Assembly: GCA_900315595.1 (NCBI GenBank)
Contig: OMZQ01000009.1
Coordinates: forward strand, 1-56,294
Direction of reading: 5' to 3'
DNA: 56,294 nt
Source of the DNA: an uncultured Eubacteriales bacterium
GTDB taxonomy: Bacteria > Bacillota > Clostridia > Oscillospirales > Oscillospiraceae
This document shows positions 16,131-24,010 of the stretch, piece by piece; within the stretch, counting starts at the first letter, position 1; every line of letters starts with the position of its first letter. Made by a program: the position numbers and the translations under genes. A model generated the notes under the pieces. That model was given only the letters and a program-made list of their open reading frames with translations, did not search any database and had not been told where the DNA came from.

Positions 16131-16296
16131 TCCGGGAGAGACCGTGAAAATCACGGCGCCGAAGGGGTAGTGCGAGAGCTCTCAGGCAGAAGGACCGGAT
16201 TCGGACGAAACACCGTAAAGTGTGCGTGGCACACGCCGTAGGTGCAACCCGCGCACGGCGCGCGGGGAATCTCTCAGGCTTAAAACGGTGGCACGG
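16131..16296 (+). promoter_or_regulatory. Tandem glycine riboswitch
   Basis: Aptamer 1 (about 16131-16206) has GGGAGAGACCG, GGCGCCGAAGGGG and CTCTCAGGCAGAAGGACCGG, all hallmarks of the glycine aptamer. A second, more divergent aptamer follows (about 16207-16296) with GCCGTAGGTGCAACC and ATCTCTCAGGCTTAAAACGG. The position upstream of gcvT and the overlapping terminator confirm the role: glycine binding should allow transcription of the cleavage genes. Confidence 0.93.
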
Positions 16297-16335
16297 CAGC
16301 CCCTGTTCGGAGGCTGGGCTGTGCCGCCGTTTTTT
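16285..16335 (+). terminator. Riboswitch-controlled terminator
   Basis: ACGGTGGCACGGCAGCC pairs with GGCTGGGCTGTGCCGCCGT and is followed by TTTTTT. Its 5' arm overlaps the last bases of the second aptamer, so glycine binding would hinder it. Confidence 0.85.
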
Positions 16336-16382
16336 GATAAACACGTCCGTGATACAATTTCCAATACACAGGAGGTAATTCC

Positions 16383-17621
16383 ATGAGCGAACTCAAGCGT
16401 ACCCAGCTCTATGACGCCCACGTCGCCGCAGGCGGCACGATGGTGGACTTCGGCGGTTGGGAAATGCCCATCCAGTACCCCACCGGCATCGTGGCCGAGC
16501 ATCTGTACACCCGTCAGTACTGCGGCATTTTCGACGTCTCCCACATGGGCAGACTGCTGATCGAAGGCCCGGACCGGGTCAAGTTCCTGCAGCACGTCCT
16601 CACCAGCAACGTCGAGGCCCTGACACTGAACAAGGCCCAGTACTGCATCATCCCCAACGAAAACGGCTCCGCCGTGGACGATGCCTACCTTTATCAGTTT
16701 GAGGAAGACCGTTATCTTCTGGTCGTCAACGCCTCCAATACCGACAAGGACCTGGCCTGGTTCGAGCCCATCGTGAAGAACTACGACTGCACGATCCGCA
16801 ACATCACCAACGAGACCATCTCCATCGCCGTTCAGGGTCCCAAGAGCGGCGAGATCCTGGCCAAGCTGGCCGGCGTCGAGGACGTCACCGCCCCCGCCCG
16901 CAACAACCTCTCCATCCTGGATCTGGAGGGCCACAAGACCTGGATCGCCCGCACGGGCTATACCGCTGAGCCCATCGGCTATGAGATCTTCCTGAAGAAC
17001 GAGGACGCCATGTGGGCATGGAACCGCCTGATGGAGCTTGGCGCGAAGCCCGCCGGTCTCGGCGCGCGCGACACCCTCCGCATGGAAGGCATGCTCCCGC
17101 TCTACGGCGACGAGCTTGGCGTGGACGAGGACGGCAAGGAAATGCCGATCTTTGCCCTGGCGCTTGCCCGCTTCGCAGTCTCCTTCGACCCGGCGAAGGG
17201 CGACTTCATCGGCCGCGCCGCACTGGAGAAGCAGGCTGAGGCGCAGACCGCCTTCCGTGAGAAGCGCGGCACCGCTGCGGATCTGGAGATCCTGCCCAAG
17301 CGCGTCCGTCCCATCGCTCTGATGGACCGCGGCGTCATGCGTCACGGCATGGCGATCTACCAAAACGGCGAGAAGATCGGCTACGTCACCAGCGCCACCA
17401 TGATCCCCTACTTCAAGACCGAGGGCGAGGGCGAGAACCTCCGCCTGACCGAGGAGACCGCCAAGCGCGCCATCGGCATCGCCTACATCACCTCTGACGT
17501 CCTCACCAACAGCGAGGTCGAGGTGGACGTCCGCGGCAAGCGCCTGAAGGCCGTCATCCCCCTGAAGCACATCGCCAACAATGTTCCCCCTTACGTCATC
17601 CCTGTCATCGCCCATAATTGA
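16383..17621 (+). CDS. gcvT: Glycine cleavage system T protein (aminomethyltransferase)
   Basis: 412 aa, against about 365 for most GcvT; the extra length is mostly in the C-terminal half (an AFREKRGTAADLEILPK insert and a longer tail). N-terminal DFGGWEMPIQY, FDVSHMGR and the RTGYTAEPIGYEIF folate/substrate region are typical. It moves the aminomethyl carbon from lipoyl-GcvH to tetrahydrofolate and releases ammonia. It is first in the operon, after the riboswitch, and AGGAGG precedes the ATG. Confidence 0.93.
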   Translation: MSELKRTQLYDAHVAAGGTMVDFGGWEMPIQYPTGIVAEHLYTRQYCGIFDVSHMGRLLIEGPDRVKFLQHVLTSNVEALTLNKAQYCIIPNENGSAVDDAYLYQFEEDRYLLVVNASNTDKDLAWFEPIVKNYDCTIRNITNETISIAVQGPKSGEILAKLAGVEDVTAPARNNLSILDLEGHKTWIARTGYTAEPIGYEIFLKNEDAMWAWNRLMELGAKPAGLGARDTLRMEGMLPLYGDELGVDEDGKEMPIFALALARFAVSFDPAKGDFIGRAALEKQAEAQTAFREKRGTAADLEILPKRVRPIALMDRGVMRHGMAIYQNGEKIGYVTSATMIPYFKTEGEGENLRLTEETAKRAIGIAYITSDVLTNSEVEVDVRGKRLKAVIPLKHIANNVPPYVIPVIAHN

Positions 17622-17675
17622 GGCAACTCAATACATTATAATAAAATCTGAACGATCAAACGGAGGTAACTTACA

Positions 17676-18053
17676 ATGACTTATCCCAACGAACTGCTCT
17701 ACACCAAGTCCCATGAATGGCTCAAGGAAGCCGACGGCATTGCCGAGGTCGGCATCAGCGAATTCGCGCAGGACGCCCTGGGCGACGTGGTTTTCATCAA
17801 CCTGCCCGAGGTCGGCGATGAAGTCGTCGCCGGCGAAGCCTTCGGCGACGTCGAGTCCGTCAAGGCCGTTTCCGACCTGCAGAGCCCCGTTTCCGGCATC
17901 GTCTGCGAGATCAACGAGGAGCTGATCGACGCCCCCGAGATGCTGAACTCCGATCCCTACGGCGCGTGGATCATCCGCGTCAAGGACGTCACCGACAAGG
18001 AAGAGCTGATGGACGCCGATGCGTACGAAGCTTTCTGCGCCGAGGAGGGCTAA
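17676..18053 (+). CDS. gcvH: Glycine cleavage system H protein
   Basis: 125 aa. The lipoyl-accepting Lys63 lies in VESVKAVSDL, inside the usual hybrid-motif hairpin. It shuttles the aminomethyl group between GcvP, GcvT and Lpd. An AACGGAGG ribosome site precedes it. It directly abuts gcvPA (TAA then ATG). The lipoyl group is presumably added by the LplA encoded downstream. Confidence 0.96.
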   Translation: MTYPNELLYTKSHEWLKEADGIAEVGISEFAQDALGDVVFINLPEVGDEVVAGEAFGDVESVKAVSDLQSPVSGIVCEINEELIDAPEMLNSDPYGAWIIRVKDVTDKEELMDADAYEAFCAEEG

Positions 18054-19367
18054 ATGGGAAGCTACGTTCCTGCAACCGCCGCCGAGCGGCGGGAAATGCT
18101 GCAGGCCATCGGGATGAGCTCCGAAAAAGAGCTCTACTCCGACGTTCCGGCTTCGATGCTGCTTGACCGGCCGCTGGACATCCCCGCCGGCATGAGCGAG
18201 CTCGAGGTCCGCGCCAAGATGGAAGCCATGGCCGCGAAAAACCGCGTCTATGACGTCGTCCTGCGCGGCGCCGGCGCCTATGACCACTACATCCCCAGCA
18301 TTGTCAAGTATATTCCCGCGAAGGAAGAGTTCCTGACCGCCTACACGCCCTACCAGGCCGAGATGAGCCAGGGCATCCTCCAGTCCATCTTTGAGTATCA
18401 GACCATGATCTGCCAGCTCACCGGCATGGACGTCTCCAACGCCTCCGTCTACGACGGCGCAACCGCCGCCGCCGAGGCTGCCGCCATGTGCCGTGACCGC
18501 AAGCGCACCGTGACCCTGATCTCCGCTTCCGTCCACCCCGACACCATCAACACCGTCCGCACCTACTGCTTCGGCACGGGTCATGAGCTGCGCGTCGTTC
18601 CCTGCAAGGATGGCCGTACCGATCCCGAGGCCCTCAAGGAAATGCTGACCCCCGACGTGGCCTCCGTGATCGTGCAGAGCCCGAACTTCTTCGGTCAGAT
18701 CGAGGACGCCAAGGCCCTGGGCGAGCTCGTCCACGCAGCCAAGGCGCAGTACATCCTCTCCTTCAACCCCATCAGCCTTGCCATTATGGCCACGCCGAAG
18801 GAATGCGGCGCGGACATCGCCGTTGGCGAAGGCCAGCCCCTCGGCCTGCCGATGGCTTGGGGCGGCCCGTACCTGGGCATCATGACCGCCACCAGCCGCA
18901 TGATGCGCAAGCTGCCCGGCCGAATTGTGGGCGAGACCACTGACGACGCCGGCAACCGTGCCTACGTCCTCTCCCTGCAGGCCAGAGAGCAGCACATTCG
19001 CCGCGAGAAGGCCAGCTCCAACATCTGCTCCAACGAGGCCCTCTGCGCCCTGACCGCCGGCCTGTATCTGGCCACCGTCGGCCCCGACGGCCTGCGCCAG
19101 GTCGCCAAGCAGTCGATGGCAAAGGCTCATTACCTTGCCGACGCTCTGTGCGCGATCCCCGGCGTCAGCCTCAAGTACAACGGCCCCTTCTTCCATGAAT
19201 TCGTCACCGTCCTGCCCAAGCGGGAGGAGGTCCTTGCCGCGCTGGACGAGGCCGGCATCCTGGGCGGTCTGCCCGTGGAGGAAGGCGTGCTCTGGTGCGC
19301 CACCGAGAAGGTGACCAAGGCCCAGCTCGACAAAGCTGTCGCCATCGTAAAGGAGGTGCTCGCATGA
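18054..19367 (+). CDS. gcvPA: Glycine dehydrogenase (decarboxylating) subunit 1
   Basis: 437 aa, the N-terminal half of the split P protein found in Firmicutes. MGSYVPATAAERREML, the GAGAYDHYIPS motif, YTPYQAEMSQGILQ and QLTGMDVSNAS are typical. With subunit 2 it decarboxylates glycine using PLP and loads the aminomethyl group on GcvH. The active-site lysine is on subunit 2. Its stop overlaps the gcvPB start as ATGA. Confidence 0.96.
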   Translation: MGSYVPATAAERREMLQAIGMSSEKELYSDVPASMLLDRPLDIPAGMSELEVRAKMEAMAAKNRVYDVVLRGAGAYDHYIPSIVKYIPAKEEFLTAYTPYQAEMSQGILQSIFEYQTMICQLTGMDVSNASVYDGATAAAEAAAMCRDRKRTVTLISASVHPDTINTVRTYCFGTGHELRVVPCKDGRTDPEALKEMLTPDVASVIVQSPNFFGQIEDAKALGELVHAAKAQYILSFNPISLAIMATPKECGADIAVGEGQPLGLPMAWGGPYLGIMTATSRMMRKLPGRIVGETTDDAGNRAYVLSLQAREQHIRREKASSNICSNEALCALTAGLYLATVGPDGLRQVAKQSMAKAHYLADALCAIPGVSLKYNGPFFHEFVTVLPKREEVLAALDEAGILGGLPVEEGVLWCATEKVTKAQLDKAVAIVKEVLA

Positions 19368-20767
19368 AGCTGATTTTTGAGAAGAGCATATCCGGCCGCA
19401 AGTCCAGTCTGCTGCCCGCGTGCGACGTGCCCGAGGTCGAGCTTGACGCCGCCTATCAGCGCCAGACCGAGCTTCCCCTGCCCGAGCTCTGCGAAACCGA
19501 CGTTTCCCGCCACTATACCCAGCTCTGCCAGCGGGTCCACGGCGTGAACTGCGGCTTCTATCCCCTGGGCTCCTGCACCATGAAGTACAATCCCCGCATC
19601 AACGAGGAAATGGCTGCTCTGCCCGGCTTCACCTCCATCCACCCGCTCGCGCCTGCGGCCTCCGTCAAGGGCTGCCGCGAGGTGTACGAGACCGCCGCCC
19701 GCTATCTCTGCGAGATCTCCGGCATGGACGGCATGACCTTCCAGCCCGCAGCCGGCGCCCACGGTGAGTTCACCGGCGTCATGCTGATCAAGCAGTATCA
19801 CGTTTCCCGCGGCGATACCGCCCGTACCAAGATCATCGTGCCCGACTCCGCCCACGGCACCAACCCCGCCACGGCGGCCATGTGCGGCTTCGAGGTCGTG
19901 AACATCGCCTCCGCCCCCAACGGCTGCGTCGATCTGGAGGCCCTCAAGGCCGTCCTCGGCCCGGACGTCGCCGGTCTGATGCTCACCAACCCGAACACCG
20001 TCGGCATCTTTGACGAAAACATCCTTGAGATCACCCGCCTGGTCCACGAATGCGGCGGCCTGTGCTACTACGACGGCGCGAACCTGAACGCCGTCATGGG
20101 CGTCGTCCGTCCCGGCGATATGGGCTTCGACTGCATCCACATGAACCTGCACAAGACCTTCTCCACCCCGCACGGCGGCGGCGGTCCCGGCGCAGGCGCC
20201 GTGGGCTGCAAGGAATTCCTCAAGGAGTTCCTGCCGAAGTCCGTCCTGATGGAGGAAGCCGGTCACATTCAGGTCCGGATGTTCGAGGGCAACTTCCTCG
20301 TCGTCGTCCGCGCCCTGACCTATCTGATGACCCTTGGCCGCGAAGGTGTTCCCGAGGCCGCGATCAACGCCGTCCTCAACGCCAACTATCTGATGCGGAA
20401 GATCCAGGGCACCTTCGAGCCCGCCTTCGACCGCACCTGCATGCATGAGTTCGTCCTCGACCTCAGCGAGTTCAAGAAGGAGACCGGCGTCTCCGCTCTG
20501 GACGTTGCCAAGTCCCTGATCGACCGCGGCATGCACCCGCCCACAATGTACTTCCCGCTGATCGTCCACGAGGCCCTGATGCTCGAGCCCACCGAAACCG
20601 AGAGCAAGCAGACCCTGGACGAGGCCGCCGAGATCTTCCGCGATCTCTACAAGCTGGCCTTCACCGATCCCGAATACATGCACGCCGCGCCGCATCATGC
20701 CCAGATCGGCCGTCCCGACGAGGTCAAGGCCGCCCGCACCCCGATCCTTCGCTGGGAGCAGGCATGA
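19364..20767 (+). CDS. gcvPB: Glycine dehydrogenase (decarboxylating) subunit 2
   Basis: 467 aa from the ATG at 19364, with AAGGAGG upstream. The PLP Schiff-base lysine is Lys264 in NLHKTFSTPHGGGG. The GSCTMKYNPR and GAHGEFTG segments are typical. It is the catalytic partner of GcvPA. It overlaps lplA by 4 bp, so the two are probably translationally coupled. Confidence 0.96.
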   Translation: MKLIFEKSISGRKSSLLPACDVPEVELDAAYQRQTELPLPELCETDVSRHYTQLCQRVHGVNCGFYPLGSCTMKYNPRINEEMAALPGFTSIHPLAPAASVKGCREVYETAARYLCEISGMDGMTFQPAAGAHGEFTGVMLIKQYHVSRGDTARTKIIVPDSAHGTNPATAAMCGFEVVNIASAPNGCVDLEALKAVLGPDVAGLMLTNPNTVGIFDENILEITRLVHECGGLCYYDGANLNAVMGVVRPGDMGFDCIHMNLHKTFSTPHGGGGPGAGAVGCKEFLKEFLPKSVLMEEAGHIQVRMFEGNFLVVVRALTYLMTLGREGVPEAAINAVLNANYLMRKIQGTFEPAFDRTCMHEFVLDLSEFKKETGVSALDVAKSLIDRGMHPPTMYFPLIVHEALMLEPTETESKQTLDEAAEIFRDLYKLAFTDPEYMHAAPHHAQIGRPDEVKAARTPILRWEQA

Positions 20768-21753
20768 TCCGGCAGCTGCTGGTCTGTCGGAGTCGGGGGA
20801 CCGACCCCTATGAAAACCTCGCCCTGGAGGAAGCCCTGCTTCACCGGGTCGGGGCAGGGGAGCTGATCCTCTATCTCTGGCAGAACGAACGCACCGTGGT
20901 CATCGGCAGAAACCAGAATCCCTGGAAAGAATGCAGGACCGCCCTCCTCGCGGAGGAGGGCGGTCACCTGGCCCGCCGCCTCTCCGGCGGCGGCGCTGTT
21001 TTTCATGACCGCGGAAATCTGAATTTCACCTTTCTCGTCCGCGAGACGGATTACGACGTCTCCCGCCAGCTCTCGGTCATCGAGACCGCCTGCCGGTCGC
21101 TGGGCATCCCCGTCGAGCGCTCCGGCCGGAACGATCTGCTGGCCGACGGCCGCAAATTCTCCGGCAACGCCTTCTGCAAGCACGAGGGCCGGTGCTATCA
21201 CCACGGCACGCTGATGGTGGACGTGGATACGGACCTGGTCCAGCGCTATCTCAGCCCGTCCAAGGCGAAGCTGGAGGCCAAGGGCGTGGACTCCGTCCGC
21301 GCCAGGGTGGTGAATCTGAAGGAATTTGTTCCCGATCTGACCGTCCAACGGCTTGCGTCCGCCCTCATCTCCGCCCTGCCTGCAGTCTACTCCGCAGGGG
21401 AGGGCATTCCGGCGATCCAGGATTTGGATCCGAAGGCCTTCGACCTCGGAGACCTGCGCGCGAAATACGCATCCGACGCCTGGCTCTACGGGCCGAAGCT
21501 GCCCTTCACCCTGTCTGTGGAGGAGCGTTTCTCCTGGGGCGGCGTGGAGCTGCAGCTGAACGTCAACGAGGGCGTCATCCGTTTGGCGAAGGTCTATACC
21601 GACGCCCTGGACGAAACGCTCTCGCCTACCGTGGAGGCTGCCCTGACCGGCTGCCCCTTCCGTTCCAATGCCCTGTTGGATGCAATGAATCGGACAGACC
21701 TTCCCGATCTGCAGAAAACCGACGTCCTTTCCCTGCTGCGAAAGGTGTTGTGA
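20764..21753 (+). CDS. lplA: Lipoate-protein ligase A
   Basis: 329 aa. RRLSGGGAVFHDRGNLNFTF is the lipoate/adenylate-binding motif and GRKFSGNAF holds the conserved lysine region. A C-terminal accessory domain is present (about 250-329), as in full-length LplA. It uses ATP to attach free lipoate to GcvH Lys63. Placement between gcvPB and lpd makes the operon self-sufficient for lipoylation if lipoate is taken up. Confidence 0.93.
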   Translation: MIRQLLVCRSRGTDPYENLALEEALLHRVGAGELILYLWQNERTVVIGRNQNPWKECRTALLAEEGGHLARRLSGGGAVFHDRGNLNFTFLVRETDYDVSRQLSVIETACRSLGIPVERSGRNDLLADGRKFSGNAFCKHEGRCYHHGTLMVDVDTDLVQRYLSPSKAKLEAKGVDSVRARVVNLKEFVPDLTVQRLASALISALPAVYSAGEGIPAIQDLDPKAFDLGDLRAKYASDAWLYGPKLPFTLSVEERFSWGGVELQLNVNEGVIRLAKVYTDALDETLSPTVEAALTGCPFRSNALLDAMNRTDLPDLQKTDVLSLLRKVL

Positions 21754-21771
21754 TAAACCGAGGTGAACCGC

Positions 21772-22347
21772 ATGAACGCAGAAATCGACGTTACCGACGT
21801 GACGCTGCATACGCCGCGCCTGACCCTGCGTCCCTGGCGGCAGACGGACCTGCAGGACCTGTATGCCTATGCCTCCGACCCGGAGGTTGGCCCCATGGCG
21901 GGCTGGAAGCCCCATGATAGCCTGGAGGAATCCCAAATGATCCTGGATCGCTTCGTGAGCGGCAGGAAAACCTTTGCTCTGGAGTACCGGGGCAGGGTGG
22001 TGGGATCCATCGGCGTCGAGGGCTATGACGAGGCGCGCTATCCGGAATTTTCCGAACAGCGGGTCCGGATGCTGGGCTTTGTCCTGGCGCGGGAATGCTG
22101 GGGCCTGGGCCTGATGCCGGAGGGGGTCAGCGAGGTGATCCGCTGGCTTTTCGAAGAACAAAAGCTGGACGTGATCCTCTGCGGTCACTTTCTTTGGAAC
22201 AAACAGTCCGGGCGGGTCCAGGAGAAATGCGGCTTCCGCCATTATGACTTCGGCCTCTTTACCACCAAGCAGAACAAGGTCGAGGAGGAGGAGCTCAGGA
22301 TCCTGACCAGAGCGGACTGGCTTTCCGCCCGATGGAAGAAGTCCTGA
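21772..22347 (+). CDS. GNAT-family N-acetyltransferase (RimJ/RimL-like)
   Basis: 191 aa from the ATG at 21772, which is well placed after GAGGTG; an in-frame GTG 9 bp upstream overlaps that ribosome site. The pattern of TPRLTLRPWRQTDLQDLY, then GFVLARECWGLGLMPEGV, and a C-terminal FLWNKQSGRVQEKCGFRH is the GNAT fold with its acetyl-CoA loop, closest to the ribosomal-protein/amino-terminal type. The substrate is unknown. No glycine-cleavage role is known for this family; it may simply ride in the operon. Confidence 0.85.
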   Translation: MNAEIDVTDVTLHTPRLTLRPWRQTDLQDLYAYASDPEVGPMAGWKPHDSLEESQMILDRFVSGRKTFALEYRGRVVGSIGVEGYDEARYPEFSEQRVRMLGFVLARECWGLGLMPEGVSEVIRWLFEEQKLDVILCGHFLWNKQSGRVQEKCGFRHYDFGLFTTKQNKVEEEELRILTRADWLSARWKKS

Positions 22348-22404
22348 ACAGTCCTGAATGTTCCACGTTCCATTTTCAACTTTCAACTTACGAAGGAGTT
22401 CCCT

Positions 22405-23787
22405 ATGAACCAATTCGATCTGATTATCATCGGCGCGGGTCCCGGCGGTTACGAGGCTGCCATCCACGCCGGCAAGCTCGGCAAGAAGGTCGCGGTCGTG
22501 GACTGCCGCGAGGCCGGCGGCACCTGCCTCAACCGCGGCTGCATCCCCACCAAGACCCTCCTGCACAGCTCCGAGCTCTACCACGAGATCCAGAACGGCG
22601 CCGCCATCGGCGTGACCGCCGAGACCGTCCGCGCCGACCTGCCCGCGATGTTCGCCCGCAAGAACGAGGTCACGGCCAAGCTCCGCGCCGGCATCGAGGC
22701 TCTGTTCAAGTCCGCGAAGGTCGATTTCCTGCGCGGCAAGGGACAGATCGTCGGCCCGAACACCGTCACCGTCACGAACGACGAGGGCGTGCAGACCTAT
22801 ACCGCCGACGCCATCATCGCGGCCACCGGCTCCGTTCCCGCCCGTCCGCCCATCCCCGGCCTGGACCTCGAGGGCGTGATGACCTCCGACGAGCTGCTCG
22901 AGGGCACCGACCGCCTCTTTGACTCCCTGACCATCATCGGCGGCGGCGTCATCGGCGTCGAGTTCGCAACCTTCTTCACCGACCTCGGCTGCAAGGTCAA
23001 CGTGGTGGAGGGCCTCGACCGTCTCCTGCCCAACATGGACAAGGAGCTCGGTCAGAACCTGGCTATGATCCTCAAAAAGCGCGGGGTCAACATCCAGACC
23101 AACGCCATGGTCGCCAAGGTCGAGAAGACCGAGACCGGCATGGCTGTCCACTACACCCAGAAGGACAAGCCCGGCGTCGTCGAGAGCGAGGTCGTCCTCT
23201 GCGCGATCGGCCGCAGCCCCTATTGGCAGGGCCTCTTCGCCGCCGGCATCGAGCCGGAGACCGAACGCCGCCGTCTGAAGGTGGACGAGCATTTCCGCAC
23301 CTCCGTCCCCGGCGTCTGGGCCATCGGCGACGTTTCCTCCAAGGTCCAGCTCGCCCACGTGGCCACGGCCCAGGGCATCGCCTGCGTGGATGAGATCTGC
23401 GGCCTGGCCCCCTCCCAGGACCTCAGCCTGGTCCCCGGCTGCATCTACTGCCGCCCGGAGATCGCCTCCGTCGGCCTGACCGAGGCCGAGGCCAAGGAGC
23501 GCGGCCTGAACGTCAAGGTCGCCAAGAGCCTGATGAGCGCCAACGGCCGCACCGTCATCGTGGACGGCGACCGCGGCTTCATGAAGCTTGTGGCGGACGC
23601 CGAGACCGGCAAGCTCCTGGGCGCCCACCTGATGTGTGAGCGCGCCACGGATATGATCTCCCAGCTCAGCGTGGCGATCGCCAACGGCCTGACCGTGGAT
23701 CAGCTCCGCCTGCCCATCCGTCCCCATCCCACCTTCGAGGAAGCCATGACCGACGCGCTGGCCGATCTGAAAAAGAAGCTGGGCTGA
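22405..23787 (+). CDS. lpdA: Dihydrolipoyl dehydrogenase (glycine cleavage L protein)
   Basis: 460 aa. FAD-binding GAGPGG at 10-15, redox-active C41 and C46 in GGTCLNRGCIPTK, NAD-binding IGGGVIGVEFA, GDVSS, and the C-terminal HPHPTFEEAM-type dyad (PHPTFEEAM). It reoxidises dihydrolipoyl-GcvH and makes NADH. It follows a good GAAGGAG ribosome site and is the last gene of the operon. The region after it has GC-rich hairpins (GTCCGG...CCGGAC at 23804-23820; GCCCGCC...GGCGGGC at 23840-23867) without a clear T run. Confidence 0.96.
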   Translation: MNQFDLIIIGAGPGGYEAAIHAGKLGKKVAVVDCREAGGTCLNRGCIPTKTLLHSSELYHEIQNGAAIGVTAETVRADLPAMFARKNEVTAKLRAGIEALFKSAKVDFLRGKGQIVGPNTVTVTNDEGVQTYTADAIIAATGSVPARPPIPGLDLEGVMTSDELLEGTDRLFDSLTIIGGGVIGVEFATFFTDLGCKVNVVEGLDRLLPNMDKELGQNLAMILKKRGVNIQTNAMVAKVEKTETGMAVHYTQKDKPGVVESEVVLCAIGRSPYWQGLFAAGIEPETERRRLKVDEHFRTSVPGVWAIGDVSSKVQLAHVATAQGIACVDEICGLAPSQDLSLVPGCIYCRPEIASVGLTEAEAKERGLNVKVAKSLMSANGRTVIVDGDRGFMKLVADAETGKLLGAHLMCERATDMISQLSVAIANGLTVDQLRLPIRPHPTFEEAMTDALADLKKKLG

Positions 23788-23921
23788 TCCCCGCGAACCG
23801 AACGTCCGGCGCTTCCGGACCTCATTTTCACAGCAAACGCCCGCCCCGGGACCCTCCCGCGGCGGGCGCTCGCTGTACAAGGCTTTCCGGCAGGGCAAAT
23901 TCGGAAAATTCACAAAAACCA

Positions 23922-23950
23922 TTGAACCGCGCGACAAGTTGTGGTATAAT
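23922..23950 (+). promoter_or_regulatory. Sigma-A promoter
   Basis: TTGAAC (23922-23927), 17 bp, TATAAT (23945-23950). A small hairpin TGCCGCCTTGCGGCGGCA follows in the leader (23971-23988). Confidence 0.82.
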
Positions 23951-24010
23951 ACTCTGAGAATAACCAAATCTGCCGCCTTGCGGCGGCAATCCGGAATGTG
24001 CGAGGTTCCT

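Noticed and set aside
15754..16344. Minus-strand ORF across the riboswitch
   Set aside because: A chance frame opposite a conserved RNA with no ribosome site.
20695..23967. 1090-aa minus-strand ORF across the gcv operon
   Set aside because: It is an antisense shadow caused by GC-rich third codon positions; lplA, the GNAT gene and lpd on the plus strand carry clear family motifs and ribosome sites.
23939..24010. Longer start for the TPR membrane protein
   Set aside because: The extra 24 codons overlap the -10 TATAAT at 23945-23950, and the ATG at 24011 has the ribosome site.
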